The translations under genes and the position numbers were made by a program. The notes below the pieces were generated by a model. The model was not told where the DNA came from. It searched no databases and saw only the letters and a program-made list of their open reading frames with translations. A stretch of DNA of 64,000 bases from Zobellia galactanivorans (lineage in GTDB: Bacteria; Bacteroidota; Bacteroidia; Flavobacteriales; Flavobacteriaceae), in assembly GCF_000973105.1 (NCBI RefSeq), contig NC_015844.1:5328501-5392500 (forward strand). Reading direction: 5' to 3'. Shown in pieces: positions 56,894-64,000 of the stretch (the first letter of the stretch is position 1; each line of letters starts with the position of its first letter).

Positions 56894-59800
56894 TTATAAT
56901 GAGATATTCAATCCCAACATGATCTGTTTAGATATTGGCCAAGTACCCACATCAACCCCTCGGTCAATTTCTTGTGGAACGCCATTTTCTCTCTTAGCAC
57001 TAATTTCAGGATCTAGCCCTGAATAGTTGGTAAACGTGAATAAATTTGAGCCAATTACATACAATTTCATATGTTTAAGGTGCAGCTTTTCTATTATTTC
57101 ATCAGGAAGGGTATACCCCACCTGTAGGTTTTGAATACGTAAAAAAGAGCCATCCTCTATATAAAGCGTTGAAGCATTTTGCTCAAATGCAGTTGAAGTA
57201 GATGCTTTAGGTAAAGTAGCATCATTATTATCCTCTAGGTAAGGACTTCCCCATGAGTTATATAATCTTTCCGGACTATTTGGACCTTCAAAAAGTCCGT
57301 ATTTAGTAAATCTACTTGTGTAATTCGCCAAATCATTCCCCACACTTGCATAAAGTGTTGCCGAAACATCAATATTTCCAAATCCCATACCTAAACGGAA
57401 ACCTGCCGTAAAATCCGGATGGGGGTTACCGATATAGGTACGATCTTCTGGAGTAATCTCTCCATCGCCATCCACATCTCTAATTTTCAAATTACCCGGT
57501 TCATTATAAGTACCATTAGTAGCATGTGCATCCGCTTCACTTTGCGTTTGAAAAATACCATCAACTACGTAACCATAATACTCAGGAAAAGATCTTCCCA
57601 CTTCCGTTCTAGTATAGATTTGCTGACGTGTTGGAAATCCCTGTATAAACTCATTCCCATTATCAGAAAGTTTAGTGACCTCATTTTTATAAGCCGTAAA
57701 CGTGGTCGACATATTAAGGGTAAACCAATCATCCAATGCTGAAGTACGGTACGAAAGCGATATGTCTACCCCCTTATTTGACATCCCCCCTATATTTACC
57801 GAAGGTTCAATAACATCACCCACAACTTGCGGAATTGCCACGGTAAACAACATATCCTCAGTATCCTTTTTCCAAAAATCCACAGACAAATCCAATTTTC
57901 TAAATAAAGTGGCATCAAAAGCAATATTAGTAGACGTGGTAGTTTCCCATTTAGCATTTGGATTACCAATTGCCAAAGACTGATATCCTTGAGTAATCGT
58001 ATTATCCGATCCACCAATAGCATAATAAGATGATCCAGGGTCCGACTCATATGTAGTGAAACTATTGTAATTCCCGATTTGATCATTACCCGATTGCCCC
58101 CAACTTGCTCTAAATTTTAAATAACTGAGCCAGTCTTCAGTACCACTCAAAAAATTCTCTTTTGACGCCACCCAACCTAAAGATGCAGCTGGAAAGATTC
58201 CATATCTATTTTCAGCACCAAAACGAGATGAACCATCACGCCGTACAGTCAAGTCTAAAATATACTTTTTTGCATAGTCGTAATTAATTCTAGAGAAATA
58301 GGAAAATAATGTAGACGCAAATCCGCTACCATTGTTCAACTGGTTACTAGCACCTGCATCCAACACTAAGAAATTAATATCATTAGAAAGGTACTCCTGT
58401 CTAGATGCAGAAATAGTTCTATATGCTATTCTTGAAGATTCCATACCAAAAAGAAAATCTACGCTATGGTCTTCTCCAAATGTGTTTTTATAGTTAAATG
58501 TATTTGTCCAGTTCCAACGTGTTTCATTGGCACTACTTTCAGTAAGAGTGGTAGATTTAGCACCGGTATTTTGTTCCCAAGCAGCAAAAGAAGGTGAGAA
58601 ATTATTAAACAAATCCACATCATAACCCAACAAAGTCTTGATCGTTACATTTTTAATAGGTTCAATCGCCGCATAAACATTTCCGGTAATGTTGTATTTT
58701 TTATTACTATTATCTTTAAGCCTATCTAAAAAACCTACAGGATTAGGACCATCATTAATATTAGCTCCACCAACAACACCACCAGCCCAGTTTCCAGCAA
58801 TATCCCTAACAGGAACCAATGGACTAGCTAAATAGATTTGATTAAATAAGTTATTATGTGAATTGTTACCGCCCCAGCCTTTGGTTTCTCCATAAGTAAC
58901 CCCTAAACGCTGACCAATATTCAACCATTCAAAAGGATTTGAATCAACGTTAGACCGGAAAGAAATTCTATTAAATGACGTATTCTTAAGTATACCATTC
59001 TCTTCAAGAAAACCTGCCTGAAAGGAATAGGAGGTTTTTTCAGAGCCCCCCATCAATGACAAATCGTAATTCTGAATCAAACCGTGTTGATATATTTCAT
59101 CTAACCAATCCGTTCCCTGCGGATTTGATTTGGTAATGGGATAATTTACTTGGTCATACAAAGCAGGATTAACATTGGCCGCACCTGAAACCCCTCCGTT
59201 TGGATACAAGTACTCATTAAGAACCGGTGTTGCCCCACTTCCGAAATGGGCATTAGTTTGTGGCAGACCATCGTTCTCTAACTCCAACCACAACATCTCT
59301 CCTATCAATTGAGGATCCATCATGATATCATACTTGGCATCCGAAAAACTCATGCCCGTTTTCACACTGATATCCAGCTTCACTGCTTGATTCTTCTTAC
59401 CGGTTTTCGTGGTAACCAAAATAACACCATTGGCACCTCTTGCACCATAAATAGCCGTAGAGGATGCATCTTTTAAGATTTGAATGGATTCAATTTGTCC
59501 TGGAGGAGGCGATTGCGCACCTTGAACACCATCAACAACCCATAGTGGACCGTTATTATTTATGGTTCCCATACCCCGTATTCGTACCTCGGCATCACCT
59601 CCTGGTGTAGAGGCACTAATTGTCGTCACCCCCGAAGCACTACCCTGAAGGGCCTTACTTACATTTGAAACGGGTTGTTGTTCAAGATAATTTTTATCAA
59701 CCGTAGCTACTGCACTGGTAAGGGCATCCTTACTTCTTGTACCATAACCGATAACCACAACTTCATCTAATTGTTGTTGATCGGTAAGTAAAGTGATATT

Positions 59801-60076
59801 CAATGTGGTCTGATTACCCACTTTAATGTTTTGGGTACCATAACCAAGATAGGAAATAACAAGTACATCCTCTGGGGATGCTTCAATACTAAAATTTCCG
59901 TCAAAATCGGTGGTTACACCGTTAGAGGTCCCTTTGATCAAAATGTTGACCCCCGGAATAGGCCCTTGCTCATCGGAAACGGTTCCCGTCACCATGGTTT
60001 GCGCCTGAATATGGCTTGAAAACAAGAAAAAAATGGCAAGAAAAACTCCCATTTTCAAAAATTTTAAAAGCTTCAT
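56894..60076 (-). CDS. SusC/RagA-like TonB-dependent transporter
   Basis: 1060 aa. The signal ends near SHIQAQ (residue 26), and a carboxypeptidase-regulatory-like domain follows with VTGTVSDEQGPIPGVNILIKG. The plug begins with DEVVVIGYGTRSKDALTSAVA and GVILVTTKTGK marks its end. The barrel ends NISL. No STN domain is seen. It imports oligosaccharides with the SusD partner. The start lies 220 bp from a perfect 32-bp palindrome, so control by a DNA-binding protein there is likely. Confidence 0.96.
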   Translation of the reverse strand: MKLLKFLKMGVFLAIFFLFSSHIQAQTMVTGTVSDEQGPIPGVNILIKGTSNGVTTDFDGNFSIEASPEDVLVISYLGYGTQNIKVGNQTTLNITLLTDQQQLDEVVVIGYGTRSKDALTSAVATVDKNYLEQQPVSNVSKALQGSASGVTTISASTPGGDAEVRIRGMGTINNNGPLWVVDGVQGAQSPPPGQIESIQILKDASSTAIYGARGANGVILVTTKTGKKNQAVKLDISVKTGMSFSDAKYDIMMDPQLIGEMLWLELENDGLPQTNAHFGSGATPVLNEYLYPNGGVSGAANVNPALYDQVNYPITKSNPQGTDWLDEIYQHGLIQNYDLSLMGGSEKTSYSFQAGFLEENGILKNTSFNRISFRSNVDSNPFEWLNIGQRLGVTYGETKGWGGNNSHNNLFNQIYLASPLVPVRDIAGNWAGGVVGGANINDGPNPVGFLDRLKDNSNKKYNITGNVYAAIEPIKNVTIKTLLGYDVDLFNNFSPSFAAWEQNTGAKSTTLTESSANETRWNWTNTFNYKNTFGEDHSVDFLFGMESSRIAYRTISASRQEYLSNDINFLVLDAGASNQLNNGSGFASTLFSYFSRINYDYAKKYILDLTVRRDGSSRFGAENRYGIFPAASLGWVASKENFLSGTEDWLSYLKFRASWGQSGNDQIGNYNSFTTYESDPGSSYYAIGGSDNTITQGYQSLAIGNPNAKWETTTSTNIAFDATLFRKLDLSVDFWKKDTEDMLFTVAIPQVVGDVIEPSVNIGGMSNKGVDISLSYRTSALDDWFTLNMSTTFTAYKNEVTKLSDNGNEFIQGFPTRQQIYTRTEVGRSFPEYYGYVVDGIFQTQSEADAHATNGTYNEPGNLKIRDVDGDGEITPEDRTYIGNPHPDFTAGFRLGMGFGNIDVSATLYASVGNDLANYTSRFTKYGLFEGPNSPERLYNSWGSPYLEDNNDATLPKASTSTAFEQNASTLYIEDGSFLRIQNLQVGYTLPDEIIEKLHLKHMKLYVIGSNLFTFTNYSGLDPEISAKRENGVPQEIDRGVDVGTWPISKQIMLGLNISL

Positions 60077-60096
60077 TTTTGTTTGGTTTAAGTTAA

Positions 60097-60118
60097 TTGA
60101 GTGTTAGTTTTCACTCAA
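60097..60118 (-). promoter_or_regulatory. Leader hairpin before susC
   Basis: TTGAGTG at 60097-60103 pairs with CACTCAA at 60112-60118, eight-base loop, 21 bp upstream of the SusC start. It could be an operator half-site pair or a hairpin in the 5' leader. The evidence is the inverted repeat alone. Confidence 0.35.
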
Positions 60119-60295
60119 AGTCAATTGAGTTATCGTAGCTAATACTATGTCTATAATGACAGAGTATTATTTTAGGTCTAATTAAATCCAGTGTTCCTTC
60201 GCGCCTTCCTTTAAGTTCAAGTTCATTAGCAAAATCGCCTTTCCGTATGGACATCCCATTTCCAGAACTTCAGATGACAATTCCAAAAACAAATA

Positions 60296-60327
60296 ATTCA
60301 AATATGAAACTAGTTTCATATTTGAAT
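60296..60327. promoter_or_regulatory. Perfect 32-bp palindrome upstream of susC, paralogous to the araC palindrome
   Basis: ATTCAAATATGAAACT (60296-60311) is followed directly by its exact reverse complement. The right half and about 45 bp beyond it match the region before the intact araC (51111 onward) closely, including TTTGAATCAAAAATATATAAA. On the minus strand it begins MKLVSYLN, identical to the first eight AraC residues, but then leaves homology and stops after about 45 codons. The gene is gone, yet the palindrome is more perfect than in the intact copy. Confidence 0.75.
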
Positions 60328-60561
60328 CAAAAATATATAAATATTTGATATATCGATATATTTCGTAACTATTTTTTTAAGATATCTTTTACTTCCCTTG
60401 CTCAAAAAACCGATTTCGGAGTTTTTAAAAAACTTGACCATTCGGTACACAAGGGGTCTAAACCACAGAAGTAGGCCTTTTTTTAACATTAAGGCATGAC
60501 AAAAGAGGACACACTTGTACAACAAGTTTAGTGTGACCATTTTACAAATCGAAAGACAGTT

Positions 60562-61359
60562 TTATAGAGACTGGGTCAAATAACCAAGTTTTGTAGAAAT
60601 TTTCATCGCATATTTAAATACGATCTTTCCCTTATTATCGAACTCCGAAACCGGAAGACGACCATATGGCGCCGTAATCCATAGCGCCGCTACCGGATAA
60701 CCATATTCATTGAATATGGGGGCCCCCACACAATTAATCCCTTCTATATCCTCACTATTATCTACGGCATATCCCTTTTCCTTAACTTCCTTCAACACAT
60801 TTTTAAACTGTTTTTTTGAAGTAATTGTATTTTCCGTAAACTTGGTCAAGGGCTTCCCTTTCAAGGCCATCTCAACTTCTTCCGGAGGGATATGGGCCAA
60901 TATACATTTACCCCCCACAGAAGTATGTAAATGGAATTGGGTACCGGGCTCAACAAAGAGTTTAACAGGGTAAGAAGAGGGAACCTGTTCCAAAATGGTT
61001 CCCGTAGAGTCAAGAAGCACCCCTAGCATAACCGACTCCTTAAGCTCATCGCGCAACGCACGCATAACATCAATAGAATGCTCTACAATACTCTGTTCGT
61101 TCATAGAAGAAATACCTAGGGTCAGCATTTTTCTAGAAAGGGTTATTTTTTTGGTAGTTTCGTTCTTCTGAAGATAATTCTTGAAAATAAGGGTACTGAC
61201 GATCCGAAAAGCACTGGATTTAGTAATGGAGAGAGTCTCGGTTATTTCAGCCAAGGTCATACCTTTGGTTCGTGTAGCCAACAACTCTATAATAGAAAGC
61301 CCCCTCTCTAAGTTTGGAACATTGTAAGTGGACTTTAATTCTGCCTTCGGTTTCTTCAT
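60562..61359 (-). CDS. IclR family transcriptional regulator, copy 2
   Basis: 265 aa, about 95 percent identical by eye to the protein at 51363-52154, with changes mostly in the effector domain (DSTGT for GSTGT, PPEEVEMALKG for PSEEADMALNG) and the tail. Residues 14-75 form the winged helix-turn-helix. Because the DNA-binding domains are virtually the same, both copies should recognise the same operator. It is the first gene upstream of the susC palindrome region; the interval 60077-60561 holds that palindrome and no intact gene. Confidence 0.93.
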   Translation of the reverse strand: MKKPKAELKSTYNVPNLERGLSIIELLATRTKGMTLAEITETLSITKSSAFRIVSTLIFKNYLQKNETTKKITLSRKMLTLGISSMNEQSIVEHSIDVMRALRDELKESVMLGVLLDSTGTILEQVPSSYPVKLFVEPGTQFHLHTSVGGKCILAHIPPEEVEMALKGKPLTKFTENTITSKKQFKNVLKEVKEKGYAVDNSEDIEGINCVGAPIFNEYGYPVAALWITAPYGRLPVSEFDNKGKIVFKYAMKISTKLGYLTQSL

Positions 61360-61376
61360 TCTTAAACACTAAGTCC

Positions 61377-61413
61377 GCAATTTAACAATCTTGAGCCTAT
61401 TTTTCTCAAAAAA
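61377..61413 (-). promoter_or_regulatory. Conserved candidate promoter of IclR copy 2
   Basis: Minus strand: TTTTTTG (61407-61413) then TAAATTGC (61377-61384) with 22 bases between. It parallels the promoter of copy 1, including a shared CAAGATTG stretch between the boxes. The rest of 61414-61655 shows nothing else recognisable. Confidence 0.45.
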
Positions 61414-61655
61414 TTGCACACGGTCTAAGCAAACAAGCTAACCCTTGCTGTGACAAAGATATTCTTCATACTCGGTCAAACCTTTCAATTTTGTTTGTTC
61501 CCGACCATCCGTTATCTACAAAAAGGCAACAAGCTTGACCATTGACCTAACTAAAGAGATCAACTGATCCAAGACACTTTTCTCTTTGTCAACCGAATTA
61601 TGTTCACGTCAATATATTGCGGTAATTCCAATACTCGATTTCGTTTCATTTTAAA

Positions 61656-61688
61656 CAAAAAAGGAGATGAAATCCACCTCCTTTCCCT
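61656..61688 (-). terminator. Terminator of the S1 sulfatase gene
   Basis: An AAAAAAGGAG arm and a CTCCTTT arm with a short loop lie about 45 bp downstream of the sulfatase stop at 61732, with the T run on the minus strand. Confidence 0.6.
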
Positions 61689-61731
61689 AGCTCGCCTATT
61701 TACCTACAATTAAACTACAAAGTCTCTTTAT

Positions 61732-63348
61732 TTAATCCTTAGTAAGGTTACTACCCCACCAATTATCCTTAGGGTCAAAATCAGCGGATAAAAAGTCGCG
61801 TCTTTGTTTTTCAAGGGCGGGCATTTTTACTTCTTCAATTTTTTTGAGATAGGCCGCTTCTTTTTTAGGATCGTAGTCAGGATCCTTCTCGGGGTATCGG
61901 GCGCCTACATCATCTAAGTAAGCAAACAATTGCTCGCTCAACTGCTTTGTTAACTCTGGATTCTCCGAAGCCACATTCGATAATTCTTGAAGGTCGTTCT
62001 TGAGATTGTATAGTTCTTCCCGACCATCTTCATAATAATGGATCAATTTCCAATCGCCCTTTCGTATAACCGAGGAGGGCTCCCCTCCTTGGTTTCCGTA
62101 ATGCGGATAGTGCCAAAACAATGCTCTTTCCTCCAAATGGCCTCCCTTTAAAATAGGTAAGAGACTTTTTCCGTCCAAATGTTGTTCCGGTTTCAGGTCG
62201 GCCCCCACCACATCGAGAATGGTCGGATATAAATCGGCACCGGTTACGGGCTCTGAAGTATATGCCCCTCCCTTTACCAACCAAGGTGCTTTTATAAAAT
62301 AAGGCTCACGTATACCTCCCTCAAACTGATAGCCCTTTCCACCTCTCAATGGTAGGTTGGAAGTTGAAAACGAATCTCCCGCAGACACCCCTCCGTTATC
62401 GGAAGTAAACACGACCAAGGTGTTTTTGTCCAAACCAAGTGAATCTAAGGTATTCAACACCCTGCCTACGGCATCATCCATTGTCTCTACCAAACCGGCA
62501 TAGACAGGATTGTCTTGCACCTGACGTATCGGAAGGAATTTCGCCATTTTATAGCCCGAGTCCGCCACCCCGTTCCTTACCGCTTTTTTTCTATATTTCG
62601 CCCACTTCTCCTTTGTTGTCTGTATCGGTCCGTGAACGGCGTAAAAGGAAAGATAGGCAAAGACGGGTTTTCCGGTTTTGTTCGGATCGTTCTCCTTTAA
62701 AAAGGTGACGGTCTCCTCGGCCAAACGCATGCTCAGGTTTTCGCCATCTTTTCGGTTTTCGAGATTTGGATTATTGTATGGTGAGAAATATCCCCCATTC
62801 GGACTCCCGGCATCCCATCCTCCTATGTTGATATCAAAACCGTGATCTTCAGGCCAGGAGCCTTTTTCTCCCAAATGCCATTTTCCCGCAAAAAACGTCT
62901 TGTATCCAGCCGCTTTCATGGCCTCTGGCAAAGTGATGGCCTCGGCCGGCAACTTATGCTCATAATCTGCCGGCAGCAATTTATTAAAGCGTCCGGTCTT
63001 GCGCCATTCCGTTCCTGCCTTCGCCCCTATCCAATCGGTTATTCCGTGTCGGGCCGTAAAGGTTCCCAGCATAATACTCGCCCTGGAAGGACTGCACACC
63101 CTACTTGCCGCATATCCGTTGGTAAAGGACATACCCTCTTTGGCGATTCTATCAATATTTGGCGTTTCGTAAAATTTACTCCCCGTAATACTCAGGTCAT
63201 GATAACCGTAATCATCGGCCAAAATAAAGAGTACATTGGGTTTAGCGACCTGCGTTCCTTGCTGTTTTTCAACTTTTTTTTCTTCGTTCTTACAACCGCT
63301 AAAAACCAATATACTTAAGGTTATAACGGAATAGAGCATGTGCTTCAT
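61732..63348 (-). CDS. S1 family sulfatase, lipoprotein
   Basis: 538 aa from the ATG at 63348. The frame extends to 63501, but the added stretch has no signal, whereas this start gives a lipobox (LVFSGC). The formylglycine Cys85 lies in CSPSR. Asp45-Asp46 (LADDYGY) and the DNGGVS segment bind calcium, and GKWHLGEKG holds Lys and His. It removes sulfate esters, probably from the galactan handled by the neighbouring locus. Its sequence differs clearly from the other sulfatase at 45850, so another sulfation position is likely. The esterase gene lies about 105 bp upstream. Confidence 0.94.
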   Translation of the reverse strand: MKHMLYSVITLSILVFSGCKNEEKKVEKQQGTQVAKPNVLFILADDYGYHDLSITGSKFYETPNIDRIAKEGMSFTNGYAASRVCSPSRASIMLGTFTARHGITDWIGAKAGTEWRKTGRFNKLLPADYEHKLPAEAITLPEAMKAAGYKTFFAGKWHLGEKGSWPEDHGFDINIGGWDAGSPNGGYFSPYNNPNLENRKDGENLSMRLAEETVTFLKENDPNKTGKPVFAYLSFYAVHGPIQTTKEKWAKYRKKAVRNGVADSGYKMAKFLPIRQVQDNPVYAGLVETMDDAVGRVLNTLDSLGLDKNTLVVFTSDNGGVSAGDSFSTSNLPLRGGKGYQFEGGIREPYFIKAPWLVKGGAYTSEPVTGADLYPTILDVVGADLKPEQHLDGKSLLPILKGGHLEERALFWHYPHYGNQGGEPSSVIRKGDWKLIHYYEDGREELYNLKNDLQELSNVASENPELTKQLSEQLFAYLDDVGARYPEKDPDYDPKKEAAYLKKIEEVKMPALEKQRRDFLSADFDPKDNWWGSNLTKD

Positions 63349-63454
63349 ACCTTTTGGAATTTTCAATTTGATGTATCCGAAAGGTAGTAAATAATAAGAT
63401 AGACCGATTCCATCGGCGCGAAAGTCAATAAATGGAAATGGATTCGTTAAAAAA

Positions 63455-64000
63455 CTAACAGAATCTTGAAAAAAACCGAAGACTGTCCTTGACGTGCTCA
63501 CTCCAGTAAGTCCACTCGTGCGCCCCTTTGAACTCTTCGTATAGATGTGGAATACGGTTTTCCTCTAGGTTTTTGTGAAGCGTCCTATTATAAGGGATAA
63601 GATCATCTTCGGTGCCACAATCGAACCGTAGGTTGGGCAACTGGGCCTTGTTTTTTTCTATGAGCCCCCAGACTGTATTTTCGGAATGGTCTTCCTGCAC
63701 ATAGCTATCGAGGGGTTCTTCTACAAAGAGTTCCATTTGCGCAATATCGGTAATGGACGAATGTGCCGAAATAGCCTTGAACCTGTCGTGATATTTCACT
63801 CCCAACCGCAAAGCCCCGAAGCCGCCCATGGAGAGTCCCGAAATAAACAATTCCGATTTTTTACTTACCGATGGAATATTCTCGATAACGGCATTGGGCA
63901 CATCGTCAACGATCCAACTTTCAAAATCTTTTTGATGATGCGGAAGATACCCCGAACCATCTCCCCAAAGTCCGTCTGAAGGCATGGCGATTACCATGGG
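63455..64000 (-). CDS. Esterase of the alpha/beta-hydrolase superfamily, N-terminus outside window
   Basis: The frame is open to the window edge; about 181 residues are visible. The nucleophile Ser lies in GLSMGGFGA (GxSxG), the Asp in CGTEDDLIPYN and the His in GAHEWTYW, an intact catalytic triad of the esterase-D/feruloyl-esterase-like group. It may remove acyl groups from polysaccharides or oligosaccharides. It is oriented toward the sulfatase gene, on the same strand. Confidence 0.85.
   Translation of the reverse strand, partial: PMVIAMPSDGLWGDGSGYLPHHQKDFESWIVDDVPNAVIENIPSVSKKSELFISGLSMGGFGALRLGVKYHDRFKAISAHSSITDIAQMELFVEEPLDSYVQEDHSENTVWGLIEKNKAQLPNLRFDCGTEDDLIPYNRTLHKNLEENRIPHLYEEFKGAHEWTYWSEHVKDSLRFFSRFC

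Noticed and set aside
60121-60319. A 45-codon frame beginning MKLVSYLN as a small peptide gene
   Set aside because: Only the first eight codons match the AraC start; the rest is unlike any protein and is better read as a remnant with a conserved palindrome.

Overview
The window reads as chromosome of a marine polysaccharide-degrading member of the Flavobacteriaceae, close to Zobellia, Maribacter or relatives. The evidence is two SusC/SusD pairs, a PorP/SprF-type outer-membrane protein next to a PD40 protein, lipoprotein signals of the Bacteroidota type, no Shine-Dalgarno sequences, and an agar-sugar catabolic operon. Gene content resembles the galactan loci of Zobellia galactanivorans, but the species cannot be proven from the sequence alone. 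No rRNA, tRNA, CRISPR array or insertion sequence was seen.

Layout. (1) 1-9.1 kb, minus strand: a polysaccharide utilisation locus with SusC, SusD, a short GH115-like protein and a GH92 mannosidase cut by the window edge. (2) 9.4-15.1 kb: a DUF1080 lipoprotein-like protein, a DegT/DnrJ aminotransferase, a nitroreductase, an APC permease and an rlmF gene whose frame breaks at a run of eight A. (3) 15.5-20.2 kb: a LuxR-type response regulator with Glu at the phosphoacceptor position, a PorP/SprF barrel with a SPOR-like tail, and a PD40 protein. (4) 20.8-35.7 kb: housekeeping and accessory genes (GAPDH, aldose epimerase, NmrA-like SDR, AraC regulator, fasciclin protein, di-haem peroxidase with a PhoX/DUF839 partner, periplasmic Gfo/Idh/MocA oxidoreductase, SGNH hydrolase, CrtI-like oxidoreductase) and a truncated CBM9-like fragment. 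(5) 35.7-50.3 kb, minus strand: an eleven-gene run starting with GH117 that looks like a complete upper pathway for 3,6-anhydro-L-galactose (L-AHG). (6) 50.4-61.4 kb: regulators (AraC-type, two near-identical IclR genes, a TPR-LuxR sensor), a second SusC/SusD pair and gene remnants. (7) 61.7-64 kb: an S1 sulfatase and an esterase cut by the window edge.

How region 5 works together (inference from families). GH117, GH2 and the S1 sulfatase would trim agar- or porphyran-type oligosaccharides in the periplasm. The RhaT-like and MFS carriers would import the products. The aldehyde dehydrogenase would oxidise L-AHG to 3,6-anhydro-L-galactonate. The enolase-superfamily cycloisomerase would open that to 2-keto-3-deoxy-L-galactonate. 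The zinc alcohol dehydrogenase and the KduD-like SDR would then oxidise and re-reduce C5, giving 2-keto-3-deoxy-D-gluconate. KDG kinase and KDPG aldolase are not in the window.

The most unusual structure is in region 6. An IclR-AraC regulator block appears to have been duplicated. In the second copy the AraC gene survives only as its first codons at about 60.3 kb and a decayed helix-turn-helix part at about 54.8-55.0 kb, with the SusC/SusD pair lying between them. A 40-bp, nearly perfect palindrome covers the start codon of the intact araC. Its counterpart upstream of susC is kept as a perfect 32-bp palindrome, suggesting that the site was preserved as a regulatory element after the gene was lost.
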